Shown: positions 39,384 through 48,143 of the stretch, one piece after another
Layout: every line of letters begins with the position of its first letter
How positions within the stretch are numbered: position 1 is the stretch's first letter
Source of the DNA: Spirochaetia bacterium
GTDB lineage: Bacteria; Spirochaetota; Spirochaetia; Treponematales; Treponemataceae
Length of the DNA stretch: 64,000 nucleotides
Direction: 5' to 3'
Assembly (NCBI GenBank): GCA_900769975.1
Contig: CAAGIR010000085.1
Coordinates: forward strand, 55,508-119,507
Notes under the pieces: model-generated
Database searches by the model: none
What the model was told of the DNA's origin: nothing
What the model saw: only the letters and a program-made list of their open reading frames with translations
Program-made: the position numbers and the translations under genes

Positions 39384-41588
39384 TTATATTTTTCCTGCAA
39401 CAACATTACCTTTAAACGCATTCAAAAGAATTTCTATCTGCAAAGGAACCTGCACAGGTGTCTTAATTTCTTCAATTTCTTCTTTCTGTAAATCTACTAA
39501 AAATTTCATTTTTTTTCCACAAATTGCAGAAATTTCACTTTCGATTACCGAAGTTTTTTTTCTGATAAGTTCCATATCATATTGATTTTGTACAGTAGTT
39601 TTTACAGAATTGTCCAAAACTTCCCATTTTCCTGTTTTTTGAAGATTAGATGCAGCAAAACCATCTTTTACAGATAACGATGCCATAACATTTCCACGAA
39701 GTTGCGCGATAGAAATCAAGGAACCGTCAGCAGTTTTAAATTTATCCTGCATTTGAACAGGATTTTCAAAAACCGCTTTCGTATTTGTTTCATAAGCTGA
39801 TTCGCTGCTATCTTCTATAAAGTCATCGTCGTAGACAAAATCATCTTCAGGGATTTCATCAACATTTGACCATTCGCCTTCAAAATCATTATCATCCAAA
39901 CTAGAATCTGAAAAATTATCAAAATCTTCACCAGCCGATTTATTAAGCACATCTTGAACAATCACAGACGCAATATGCTGCTTAGCATTCTGAACTTCAG
40001 ACCGTACATCAGAGTTATCCACCTGAGAAACATTAATTTTCAATTTTTCATTAATTTCTTTTGGACTTTCCGCTGCTGTCCCCGTTGATTGTTCAGGCGG
40101 CAACGGTCCGCCATCAGAAAAAGGGTGCTGTTCGTCCTTCCTGTCATTACCTTCGGAAAAAGAATTATTAGGATTATCAAAAGCCGAAGAAACAAGATCC
40201 TCTTCTTGCATTTTTTCATCAGGAAGTTTCAAAATAGGTAATCCATTAGGCATTCTTTCCATACGGTTTTGATAACCAGAAGAATTACCACCTCTGTTTA
40301 ATCCATGGTCAGCACTTCCATAAGTAGCATTTGCATAAGAAACACTTCCTGTAGCAACATTAACACCACCAGAGCCACCCACCATAGAAGAGGATACCTT
40401 GGAACCCCCTTTTTCGCCACTATTCACATCAATCGAACGACAACTATCAGCTAAAAGTTTCTGGGCAGCATCAATAGCTCGTTTAACTTCAACATTCGAA
40501 ACGTAATCGCTAATCCAGCAAATTCGCCCAAACGCCAGTTCCAGTTCAAAACGGGGAGAAAGCGAATAACGAATATCTTTATAAAGCTGAAGAAAAATAG
40601 AAAGAGCCCGTTCAATCTGAACAAGGTTCCATTTTTCAAGCACAACAGAACTATACCTGCTAGCCGTATTTCCTAAAAGAGATTCCTTTTTTACACCGCT
40701 TTTTATAAACATCAAACTGCGCAAAAAATCAGCACAATTAGAAATAAACTGTTCAATTGCAACACCTGACTGCAAAAATTCGTCCAAAAGGCAAAGCACT
40801 TCATCAATTTTGTTCAAAACACACAATTCAAAAAGAGAATTTAACCTTTCAATGCCAACTAGACCAAGCTTATCACGAATCTTTTCATAAGTAATATGAC
40901 CATCACTAAAGGCAACAACCTGATCAAACAACGTATAAGCATCACGCATAGAACCAGTAGATTCACGAGCAATCCAGAACAACGCTTCATCATCAGCCTG
41001 AACGTTTAATTCACCAGCCGCCAGCGCAAGACATTCTTTCACCTTCTCTACAGCAACAAGCCTGAAATTATACTGCTGACACCTTGACTTAATAGTCGCA
41101 GGCACTTTCTGCAATTCAGTAGTGGCAAAAATAAAAACAACATAAGGAGGCGGCTCCTCAATCGTTTTTAAAAGAGCATTAAACGCAGGAGTCGAAAGCA
41201 TGTGAACTTCATCAATAATATAAATTTTATACTTAGAATTTCCAGGCGGAAAAAGCACTTCATCTTTAATTTGGCGAACATTTTCAACACTAGTATTAGA
41301 TGCACCGTCAATTTCAATAACATCAAGCGAAGTGCCCTTGGTAATTTCCTTACAATTAGAACAAACACCGCAAGGACAATCCGTAGGACCATTCTGACAG
41401 TTCAACGCTTTAGCCAAAATACGCGCCGTGGAGGTTTTTCCACACCCCCTTGGACCCGTAAACAAATATGCATGTGCAATTTTTCCAGACTTAATAGAGT
41501 TTTTCAACGTTTGTGCAACAAATTCCTGACCAACCAAATCATCAAATTGTTGCGGACGCCGTCTGGTAGCAGTAACTTCATAAGACAT
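39384..41588 (-). CDS. dnaX: DNA polymerase III gamma/tau clamp-loader subunit
   Basis: This 734-residue AAA+ ATPase loads the sliding clamp. Walker A is GPRGCGKTST (about residues 45-54), a zinc module CQNGPTDCPCGVCSNC follows, then the DEVHML Walker B and the SRC sensor KSRCQQ. Domain III ends near residue 370. The next 280 residues are low-complexity and rich in Ser, Gly and acidic residues, before a folded tail. It has no ribosome site; TATAAT ends 6 nt before the ATG. A dispersed repeat lies upstream. Confidence 0.95.
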   Translation of the reverse strand: MSYEVTATRRRPQQFDDLVGQEFVAQTLKNSIKSGKIAHAYLFTGPRGCGKTSTARILAKALNCQNGPTDCPCGVCSNCKEITKGTSLDVIEIDGASNTSVENVRQIKDEVLFPPGNSKYKIYIIDEVHMLSTPAFNALLKTIEEPPPYVVFIFATTELQKVPATIKSRCQQYNFRLVAVEKVKECLALAAGELNVQADDEALFWIARESTGSMRDAYTLFDQVVAFSDGHITYEKIRDKLGLVGIERLNSLFELCVLNKIDEVLCLLDEFLQSGVAIEQFISNCADFLRSLMFIKSGVKKESLLGNTASRYSSVVLEKWNLVQIERALSIFLQLYKDIRYSLSPRFELELAFGRICWISDYVSNVEVKRAIDAAQKLLADSCRSIDVNSGEKGGSKVSSSMVGGSGGVNVATGSVSYANATYGSADHGLNRGGNSSGYQNRMERMPNGLPILKLPDEKMQEEDLVSSAFDNPNNSFSEGNDRKDEQHPFSDGGPLPPEQSTGTAAESPKEINEKLKINVSQVDNSDVRSEVQNAKQHIASVIVQDVLNKSAGEDFDNFSDSSLDDNDFEGEWSNVDEIPEDDFVYDDDFIEDSSESAYETNTKAVFENPVQMQDKFKTADGSLISIAQLRGNVMASLSVKDGFAASNLQKTGKWEVLDNSVKTTVQNQYDMELIRKKTSVIESEISAICGKKMKFLVDLQKEEIEEIKTPVQVPLQIEILLNAFKGNVVAGKI

Positions 41589-41594
41589 ACAAAA

Positions 41595-41600
41595 ATTATA
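41595..41600 (-). promoter_or_regulatory. -10 box abutting the dnaX start (leaderless type)
   Basis: On the minus strand TATAAT is followed by TTTTGT and the ATG, so the predicted transcript starts at the start codon. The -35 region (TTTTAT, 17-bp spacing) is weak. Confidence 0.55.
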
Positions 41601-41644
41601 CCATAAAATCTTACAAAATAAAAGAACAAAAGCAGCAAAACATC

Positions 41645-41775
41645 ACATTCCCAGTCGCCTTTCACAGCTCGCCTCTTCGGCTCGGTCCTTCGGACTCGTG
41701 CTGGCGCACGCCTGTTCAAGCCTCGGTACGCCGTTTCAACTCAAACCCTGCACAAAAGTCACCCCACTGGCGACA
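41645..41775. repeat. Dispersed GC-rich repeat, copy A
   Basis: This copy shares long blocks with copies at 60920-61050 and, inverted, 51040-51205: CCCAGTCGCCTTTCA, CGGCTCGGTCCTTCGGACTC, TTCAAGCCTCGG and ACGCCGTTTCA. It contains the hairpin GTCCTTCGGAC. The rest of the 41589-42152 gap is AT-rich, with no gene I can support apart from the 23-bp tandem repeat below. Confidence 0.8.
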
Positions 41776-42030
41776 AAGTATAATATACACGATGATACTT
41801 TTGGATACTCATTTTTGGAAATGCCTGATTCCAAGGCGGCGTCTCCCAAACTAAAATGGCTAGGCCAGAATTTGATACAGGGAGGCTTTGCGTATAACTA
41901 GTGAATGTGTTATTGCTCTGGTGACTTGTGTTGCCAAAATAATTACTACAGTTATAGCAGTGCTCTCTTAATAACCAGGGTCTGACAATTATTTGTATCA
42001 TGCTGAATTTATTTCGACATCTTCCACAGT

Positions 42031-42076
42031 AAACAAGGTCTGTCCCCGTTTATAAACAAGGTCTGTCCCCGTTTAT
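42031..42076 (+). repeat. Perfect tandem pair of a 23-bp REP-like unit
   Basis: Two identical 23-bp units (42031-42053 and 42054-42076) start AAACAAGGTCTGTCCCC and end GTTTAT. Related cores occur at 46960-46980 (GGTCTGTCCCTG) and, inverted, near 47086-47112. Confidence 0.75.
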
Positions 42077-42117
42077 ACTGTTTATACCAATTTTGTAGAT
42101 GTTTAAGTGCTAGCCAC

Positions 42118-42146
42118 TTGATTTTTTCAATAATTATCACTAACTT
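42118..42146 (+). promoter_or_regulatory. Promoter abutting the DUF2156 gene (leaderless type)
   Basis: TTGATT (42118-42123), a 17-bp spacer and TAACTT (42141-42146) end 6 nt before the ATG at 42153. There is no ribosome site. Confidence 0.55.
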
Positions 42147-42152
42147 TTAGAT

Positions 42153-43079
42153 ATGACTCCTTCAGAACTTCACAATATCTTCAATAATATAGATACAACT
42201 GAACTTTTAGGCAACGACTGTTCACCAGCAAACATTTTTTTATATCAGGAACAATATAAAATCTCGACTCTTGTAAAAGATGATGTTTTTTACAGATTTT
42301 ATGGAGACTTTTCTGATACAAATAAAAAAATTGGTTTTCCACTGCCCTACAAAACCTGTCAATCAAATTATCTTCGTGATACACTTTTATATTTAACAGA
42401 ATCTTTCAACGAAGTGGAATTCTGCTTTTGTACTGAAAAACAAACTCAACAACTTAACGAAATCATTTCTCAGTTTTTTCCGCAATACAGTATTCAATGG
42501 GAATGTAATCGTGAAAGAAGCGACTATCTTTATTTACAGGAAAATTTGGCAAATCTACATGGACAAATTTATCAAAAAAAGAAAAATCATGTTTTGCATT
42601 TTCTAAAAACATATGACAACAAATGGAATTTTTCATTTTTTACAAGTCAGAATATCACAAACAAACAAAAAGAAGATATTTTACAAATAGAAGAAAAATG
42701 GTTTGCTGAAAAAAACGGTGATACTGAAAGCAACCTAATAGAAGAAAAACGCATCATAAAAAACGCAACTGATAATTTTGAAAACCTTAATTTAATTGGA
42801 GGAATTATTTATATTCAAAACACCCCTGTAGCAATGACACTTGCTTCACCCATTTCGCCTTCAGTTTTGGATATTCATTTTGAAAAATCACTCAACGAAC
42901 CTGCAAAAAACGGTGCCTATGCTGCCATAAACAATTTTTTTGCAAAAGAATGTAAAAATTTCCAATATTTAAATCGAGAAGAAGATTTAGGCATTCCAGG
43001 ACTTAGAAAAGCAAAACTTTCCTACAAACCGCAAATAATTTTAGATAAATACAGTGGCAAATTACAAAAATCCCTTTAA
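42153..43079 (+). CDS. DUF2156 (lysylphosphatidylglycerol synthetase C-terminal-like) protein
   Basis: This 308-residue soluble protein matches the GNAT-like fold shared with the catalytic part of MprF. It has SDYLYLQENLANLHGQIYQKKKNHVLHFLKTY near the middle and the closing NREEDLGIPGLRKAKLSYKP, both highly typical. Stand-alone members are thought to move an aminoacyl group from tRNA to an acceptor, but the substrate here is unknown. No membrane segment is visible. It is the sole gene between dnaX and pheT on its strand. Confidence 0.82.
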   Translation: MTPSELHNIFNNIDTTELLGNDCSPANIFLYQEQYKISTLVKDDVFYRFYGDFSDTNKKIGFPLPYKTCQSNYLRDTLLYLTESFNEVEFCFCTEKQTQQLNEIISQFFPQYSIQWECNRERSDYLYLQENLANLHGQIYQKKKNHVLHFLKTYDNKWNFSFFTSQNITNKQKEDILQIEEKWFAEKNGDTESNLIEEKRIIKNATDNFENLNLIGGIIYIQNTPVAMTLASPISPSVLDIHFEKSLNEPAKNGAYAAINNFFAKECKNFQYLNREEDLGIPGLRKAKLSYKPQIILDKYSGKLQKSL

Positions 43080-43148
43080 AAAAAATAATTCACAAGGCAT
43101 ACCTTTGCCTAAAAAATTCCACAAAAAACACAAAAAACTTCAAAATTC

Positions 43149-43177
43149 TTGAAATTATCTATTATAAAGATTATAAT
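43149..43177 (+). promoter_or_regulatory. Promoter of pheT
   Basis: TTGAAA (43149-43154), a 17-bp spacer and TATAAT (43172-43177). The start would be near 43184, giving a 76-nt leader that ends in AAGGAAGGAACAA. Confidence 0.75.
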
Positions 43178-43259
43178 TAGAAAAATTATCATATACAGAT
43201 AACCATACATAAAAATTCATATACTGCAAAAGATGCAGAACGTTTTAAGGAAGGAACAA

Positions 43260-45566
43260 ATGCCAAAAATTGAGTGCAACGAAAAACTTTTTTTTGAAGC
43301 AATAGGAAAAAAATATTCATACAACGAATTGGAAGATGTGCTTCCATGTGCAAAAGCAGAATTAGACGAAAAACCAGATTTGTCTTTACCAGAAAATGAA
43401 AGAGTTGTAAAAATTGAGTTGAACGATACAAACCGTCCTGACTTATGGTCTACAAATGGTGTTGCACGTCAAATAAAACTTCATGAAGGCGGAACAACAG
43501 TAGACTATATGAAATTAATGTCAAATTTTGGCAATTGTGATTACGAAAACCGTGTTGTAAATGTTGAAGAAAGTGTAAAAGATGTTCGTCCTTATCTTGT
43601 TGCATTTATGATTACAGGAAAACCGATTGACGACCCAATGCTCAAAGATATTATTCAAACTCAGGAAAAACTTTGCTGGAATTTCGGTAGAAAACGTAAA
43701 TCCATTTCAATGGGCGTTTATCGCATTTCACAAATTCAATTTCCTGTAAAATACCACGCAGTTGATCCTGATAAAACAAGTTTTGTTCCATTACAATGTG
43801 AACAGTCTATGACTTGCCGCCAGATTTTATCTGAACATCCAAAAGGAAAAGATTTTGGCTGGATACTACAAGATGCAAAACAATATCCTCTTTTGACTGA
43901 TGCCAAAGGTGAAGTTATGTCGATGGCACCAATCATTAATTCTGCAACATTAGGTGCTGTTCAAGTTGGGGACAAAGATTTAATGGTAGAACTCACTGGC
44001 GACAATATGGAAAATCTCATTCTTTCTGCAAACATTGTCGCTTGTGATTTTGCTGACCAAGGATATACAATCAAACCAATTCTTGTAAAACATCCTTATG
44101 AAACTGGACTTGGAAAAGATATTCTGGCACCATTTTACTTTCAACCTTCCACAAAGACAACTTTACCTGCAATCAATAAACTTTTAGGTTCAAATTTTGA
44201 CATTCAGACTGTAAAAGATGCTTTAATCAGAATGGGAAATTACGTTGAAATAAATAACGATGAAATTGTTTTAAAACCCGCTCCATATAGAAATGACTTC
44301 CTTCACGAAGTTGATATTATCGAAGATGTTATGATTGGGTGCAACGTAAATGCTTTTGAACCTAGAACTCCTCAAGATTTTACTGTCGGTCGTCTTTTGC
44401 CACTTACAGAATTCAGCAGAAAAGCAAAAACTCTGATGGTAGGTTTAGGCTATCAGGAAATGATTTTCAATTACGTTGGCTCTAAAAAAGACTACATTGA
44501 CAATATGCTGCTTGATGGTTCTAAAGTTATAGAAATTGCAAATCCTATGAGCGAAAACTATCAATTTATCCGTCCTGAAATTCTTTCTTCTTTATGTCGT
44601 GCAGAATCTAGCTCAGCAAATGCTATGTATCCTCACAAAATTTTCGAAATTGGAAAAGTTGCTTACCTTAAAGAAGACGAAAATACAGGAACAATTACCC
44701 GACAGCATTTAGGATTTTTGACAGCCGCAAGCAATGCAAACTTTAATACACTTGCTTCCGAAGTTTCTTCTTTGGTTTACTTCTTGGATCATGAATACAC
44801 AGTCCGCGAATCAGAAGATCCTCGTTTTATTCATGGCAGACAGGCTGAATTAATAGTAAACGGACAGGTTGCCGGAGTTTTTGGAGAAGTAAATCCACAG
44901 GTTTTGGAAAACTGGGGCATAACAACACCTTGTGCAGCAGGGGAGCTTGACTTAGAAACATTAATGGAAACAGCAGATACAAAAACAGACGCACAGAAAA
45001 AAAAGGAATCGGCACAACACGAACAACAAAGCAAATGTGAAAATCAAAAATCAGAAGCTGAAACAAATCCTATAAAATATTTCAACGAACACATCGAATT
45101 GCGTGTTGCAAAAATCGAAAAGGTTGAAGAAAATCCAAAAGGAGATAAACTCTACATCGAAACAATGGATGATGGAACTGGCACTCCAAGAATTATTCAA
45201 TCAGGATTGCGTCCTTTCCTTACAAAAGATGAACTTTTGGGTAAACACGTAATCATAGCCGCAAACCTTGCACCACGAAAAATGAAAGGTGTTGAAAGTT
45301 TTGGAATGTTACTTGCCTGTGACTATATGGAAGACGGAAAAGAAAAAGTTGAATTGCTCACAGCACCATGGGCTGCCCCTGGAACAATAGTTGTACCAGC
45401 AGGTTCTGATACTTCTACTCCAAAACCTGCAAAAATCGATGCAGATAAATTTTTCAAGATTGTAATGAAAATTGAAAATCATAAGATGGTTTTGAATGGA
45501 ACTCCACTCACTGCAGACGGAAAAGAAATTACAACTGAAAAATCAGATAACTGCGAAGTTTGCTAA
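43260..45566 (+). CDS. pheT: Phenylalanyl-tRNA synthetase beta subunit, archaeal/eukaryal type, with C-terminal tRNA-binding domain
   Basis: This 768-residue subunit starts PKIECNEKLFFEAIGKKY, the short archaeal-type beta start, and lacks the bacterial N-terminal EMAP domain. It has the B3/B4 editing region, the B5 domain (KTTLPAINKLLGSNFDIQTV) and the catalytic-like core. From about residue 605 it carries an extra EMAPII/Trbp-type tRNA-binding domain (HIELRVAKIEKVEENPKGDKLY) linked by a Lys/Glu/Gln-rich stretch. The start is set by AAGGAAGGAACAA. pheS is not nearby. A bidirectional terminator follows. Confidence 0.93.
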   Translation: MPKIECNEKLFFEAIGKKYSYNELEDVLPCAKAELDEKPDLSLPENERVVKIELNDTNRPDLWSTNGVARQIKLHEGGTTVDYMKLMSNFGNCDYENRVVNVEESVKDVRPYLVAFMITGKPIDDPMLKDIIQTQEKLCWNFGRKRKSISMGVYRISQIQFPVKYHAVDPDKTSFVPLQCEQSMTCRQILSEHPKGKDFGWILQDAKQYPLLTDAKGEVMSMAPIINSATLGAVQVGDKDLMVELTGDNMENLILSANIVACDFADQGYTIKPILVKHPYETGLGKDILAPFYFQPSTKTTLPAINKLLGSNFDIQTVKDALIRMGNYVEINNDEIVLKPAPYRNDFLHEVDIIEDVMIGCNVNAFEPRTPQDFTVGRLLPLTEFSRKAKTLMVGLGYQEMIFNYVGSKKDYIDNMLLDGSKVIEIANPMSENYQFIRPEILSSLCRAESSSANAMYPHKIFEIGKVAYLKEDENTGTITRQHLGFLTAASNANFNTLASEVSSLVYFLDHEYTVRESEDPRFIHGRQAELIVNGQVAGVFGEVNPQVLENWGITTPCAAGELDLETLMETADTKTDAQKKKESAQHEQQSKCENQKSEAETNPIKYFNEHIELRVAKIEKVEENPKGDKLYIETMDDGTGTPRIIQSGLRPFLTKDELLGKHVIIAANLAPRKMKGVESFGMLLACDYMEDGKEKVELLTAPWAAPGTIVVPAGSDTSTPKPAKIDADKFFKIVMKIENHKMVLNGTPLTADGKEITTEKSDNCEVC

Positions 45567-45587
45567 AAAAGCTAAAAAAACATAAAA

Positions 45588-45629
45588 AAAGGGATGTACT
45601 TGAAAGTTTAGTTTTTAGTACATCCCTTT
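45588..45629. terminator. Bidirectional terminator between pheT and the desulfoferrodoxin gene
   Basis: GGGATGTACT (45591-45600) and AGTACATCCC (45617-45626) pair perfectly, flanked by A-runs on one side and T-runs on the other, so it serves both converging genes. Confidence 0.9.
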
Positions 45630-45644
45630 TTTTATTAATTGCAA

Positions 45645-46025
45645 TTAAACTGAAGCTTTCCACAGTTTATGCAAATTACAATATTCGTAAGCGGCTACTG
45701 CTTTTTCACCTTCATCAAGAATAAACCTTGCCTTTGGTTCTTCGCCAGGTTTAAGCCATTTTTTCTGAATACCTTTATTTGTCTGTAACAAAACCCATTC
45801 GATATAATGTTCTTCCAACATAGGATGTGACACTTCGCCGACAGAAACAGTAACAACATTTCCTTCTACAGAAATTACAGGAACATGTTTTTCGGCAGCC
45901 GCATCAGTAACACCAGGAACCAGTTCCAGCATTGCTTCGCCACAACATATCGTAGGAAGTTTTGTATCCTTCACAATTGCAATAATTTTTCCACAATGTT
46001 TACAATAGTAAAACTTCAAATCCAT
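45645..46025 (-). CDS. dfx: Desulfoferrodoxin (superoxide reductase)
   Basis: This 126-residue cytoplasmic iron protein reduces superoxide to peroxide without making oxygen. The N-terminal desulforedoxin-like centre I has Cys8, Cys11, Cys27 and Cys28. The active-site ligands are His47 (in EKHVP), His67 and His73 (HPMLEEHY), Cys116 and His119 (YCNLH). Centre I is complete, unlike the one-iron neelaredoxin of T. pallidum. The ATG at 46025 is set by GGAGG 6 nt upstream. Confidence 0.95.
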   Translation of the reverse strand: MDLKFYYCKHCGKIIAIVKDTKLPTICCGEAMLELVPGVTDAAAEKHVPVISVEGNVVTVSVGEVSHPMLEEHYIEWVLLQTNKGIQKKWLKPGEEPKARFILDEGEKAVAAYEYCNLHKLWKASV

Positions 46026-46135
46026 ATAGACCTCCAAAAATAATTAATAAACTTGTGACAAAAGCATCTACATCTTCTACCACATCCAAAATTCTAAAGA
46101 CTAAACTACATTCAGCCTAATATAAATATAATAAC

Positions 46136-46912
46136 TTATCTACAAATTTCATAGAAAAAAATTGATGCCGCTTGTGCAACATTCAGACTATCCACATTTG
46201 CCTGCAATACACCGTCTTTTTTCCCAGCCCATGGAATAATCACAAGTTCATCACAATTGTTTTTGACAGCTTCACTTATGCCATGTTCTTCGTTACCGAG
46301 TATAATAATTAACGGGAGTTTTTTTTCTTTACGCAAGTTTTTGATTTCTGAAACATTTTTCTCTGCCGTTAAATCAGTACCAATTCTTAGCATTTTACCT
46401 TTCATTTTTTCCAGAAAAACAGCACACGATGTAACAGAATAAATGTTTACATATTCCATACCGCCTTCTGCAACGCGATAACTGCTTGTTGTTACTGATG
46501 ATTGTGCTTCATCCTGCGGAATAACAATGTTTTTAATTCCAAAAAAAGCCGCCGAACGAACAATCGCACCAAAATTATTAGCATTCCCAATTCTATCAAG
46601 CAAAACAACGTCCTCCCCATTTTTTGCCCAGTTTAATGCAATATCAAAATTAAGAGGAACAATTTCCGGACTTTCAATCATCGCAACTACGCCTTGATGA
46701 TGAACAGAGCCACACAGTTTTTCTAAATCTTTTGCAGGTTTTTGATTATAAATACCATGATTTTTTGCCAGTTTTTTACACAATCCGCCAAATTTTGGGG
46801 CAACGTCCGCTGTAAAATAAAGCCTTTGAATTTTTTCGGGATGATTTTTTTCCAGTTTTTTTACTGCTGCAAATCCACACACCGCAAGTTCATTTCTTTG
46901 AGAGTTTTTCAT
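46136..46912 (-). CDS. TrmH/SpoU-family RNA 2'-O-methyltransferase
   Basis: This 258-residue protein has an L30e-like N-terminal substrate domain (about residues 1-75) and the SPOUT knot: DRIGNANNFGAIVRSAAFFGIKNIV (motif 1), IILGNEEHGIS (motif 2) and VDSLNVAQAASIFFYE (motif 3). These use AdoMet to methylate a ribose in rRNA or tRNA; the target is not predictable here. It has no ribosome site at the ideal distance, but a promoter lies 6 nt before the ATG. Confidence 0.9.
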   Translation of the reverse strand: MKNSQRNELAVCGFAAVKKLEKNHPEKIQRLYFTADVAPKFGGLCKKLAKNHGIYNQKPAKDLEKLCGSVHHQGVVAMIESPEIVPLNFDIALNWAKNGEDVVLLDRIGNANNFGAIVRSAAFFGIKNIVIPQDEAQSSVTTSSYRVAEGGMEYVNIYSVTSCAVFLEKMKGKMLRIGTDLTAEKNVSEIKNLRKEKKLPLIIILGNEEHGISEAVKNNCDELVIIPWAGKKDGVLQANVDSLNVAQAASIFFYEICR

Positions 46913-46918
46913 TTGTTC

Positions 46919-46947
46919 ATTTTACCCTTTTTTGTTTTCCCTGTCGA
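46919..46947 (-). promoter_or_regulatory. Promoter abutting the TrmH-type gene (leaderless type)
   Basis: On the minus strand TCGACA (46947-46942), a 17-bp spacer and TAAAAT (46924-46919) end 6 nt before the ATG at 46912. An AAGGG lies too far upstream (about 12 nt) to serve well as a ribosome site. Confidence 0.6.
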
Positions 46948-46987
46948 TACAAAAATCGAGGTCTGTCCCTGTTTTTTCCAAAAAAAA

Positions 46988-47072
46988 AGAGGGAGAAGTC
47001 TCTCCCTGCGCCCGCACGTTGTTGCGGGCTACCCACTCTCCTAGGGGGAAATTTTCCCCCTAAAACCCCTTT
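46988..47072. repeat. Three-hairpin dispersed element, copy 1
   Basis: Three successive stems are visible: GGGAGA/TCTCCC, GCCCGCA/TGCGGGC and TAGGGGGAAA/TTTTCCCCCTA. A second copy with the same order and the shared text CTCCTAGGGGGA occurs at 63803-63872. Confidence 0.7.
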
Positions 47073-47139
47073 CATTTCCATTTAAAATGGGGACAAACCT
47101 ACCTTTGTTTATCCACAATTTTCTGTCCATAAATAAAAA

Positions 47140-47167
47140 AAGAGCCATCCTTTTGGACAGCTCTTCG
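47140..47167 (-). terminator. Terminator of the ABC importer operon
   Basis: On the minus strand AAGAGCTGTCC and GGATGGCTCTT pair over 11 bp with an AAAA loop, then TTTTTTATTTAT. Confidence 0.9.
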
Positions 47168-47192
47168 TTTTTTTTATGATTTATTTAATATG

Positions 47193-48131
47193 TTACTCTT
47201 TTACACCACCAGCAGTAGCACCTGCAATAATGTATTTTGAAAGACAGAAATAAATTATCATCAATGGGATAATAGCAAGTGTCATCAACATATAGTTAAT
47301 ACCCTGGTCATTATTCATATAATCGGCATTTCGAGCATTTGCAATTACAATAGGTACTGTCCACAATGTTTTCTTTGAAAGAACGAGCTGTGGAACAAAG
47401 AAGTTATTCCAAGAAGATACGAATGCAAAAATTGCCTGTACTGCAAAAGCTGGTTTCATCATAGGTACAACAATCTGATTAAATGTTCTGAATTCATTAC
47501 AACCGTCAACACGAGCTGCTTCTACAATAGAATACGGCAAAGTTGCTTCCATGGACTGATACATATAGAAGAAAACGACAGGTGCCGCAATGGAAGGTAT
47601 AATAAGCGATACGTAATTATTCATCAAGTGCATTTTTTGAATTAAACTTAAAAATCCCAAAGTAGAAACTTGTGTTGGAACCATCATAACAGCCATTATA
47701 AACTGAAATGAAAATCTTTTAAGTTTGAAATTGTACATATAAATACCGTATGATGTCATAGCAGAGAAATAAGTTGTAAATGCAGCAGTAAGAATTGCAA
47801 TAAACAAACTGTTTACCATACCACGCAAAATCGGGTAATTTTCTGCATAGTTACCTGTTGTAGATGATAACTGAACACCATATTTTACAAGAACATTCTG
47901 CCAGAATTCAGATTCTGTCTTTTTGTTAATGGCAAGGTTCACGAAGTTTTTGATTAAAGAAGTTCCTGGAATAGCTGAAAATCCTAACTGAATCTGCATA
48001 TGAGAACGAGTACAGTTTACAATCATAATCCAGAATGGGAACAAAGAAATTAAAGCAAGAATTCCCAAAACAATGTAACATACTACTCTTTTTACACCAA
48101 GAGTTTTACTTTGACTTTGTATTTTTTCCAT
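47193..48131 (-). CDS. Sugar ABC transporter permease, MalG type
   Basis: This 312-residue inner-membrane protein has six hydrophobic helices. The EAA loop SIVEAARVDGCNEFRTFNQIVVPMMKPA, where it meets the ATPase, is at about residues 205-232. It pairs with the MalF-type permease 12 nt upstream. The C-terminal IAGATAGGVKE is typical of carbohydrate permeases. No ATPase gene follows, so a shared MsmX/UgpC-type ATPase from elsewhere is likely. Confidence 0.92.
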   Translation of the reverse strand: MEKIQSQSKTLGVKRVVCYIVLGILALISLFPFWIMIVNCTRSHMQIQLGFSAIPGTSLIKNFVNLAINKKTESEFWQNVLVKYGVQLSSTTGNYAENYPILRGMVNSLFIAILTAAFTTYFSAMTSYGIYMYNFKLKRFSFQFIMAVMMVPTQVSTLGFLSLIQKMHLMNNYVSLIIPSIAAPVVFFYMYQSMEATLPYSIVEAARVDGCNEFRTFNQIVVPMMKPAFAVQAIFAFVSSWNNFFVPQLVLSKKTLWTVPIVIANARNADYMNNDQGINYMLMTLAIIPLMIIYFCLSKYIIAGATAGGVKE

Positions 48132-48143
48132 TCGAACACCCCC

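Noticed and set aside
39551..39558. A8 run near the 3' end of dnaX as a programmed frameshift site
   Set aside because: It lies very late in the gene, far from the point where a shorter gamma form would end, and no supporting stem was evident.
41698..41901. Sixty-seven-codon plus-strand frame over repeat copy A
   Set aside because: It starts inside the repeat and has no ribosome site or recognisable features.
42031..42076. Tandem 23-bp repeat as the start of a CRISPR array
   Set aside because: The two units are directly adjacent with no spacer and no further copies follow.
46925..46935. AAGGG before the TrmH-type gene as its ribosome site
   Set aside because: The spacing to the ATG is about 12 nt, longer than usual; the adjacent promoter gives a simpler explanation, though this remains open.
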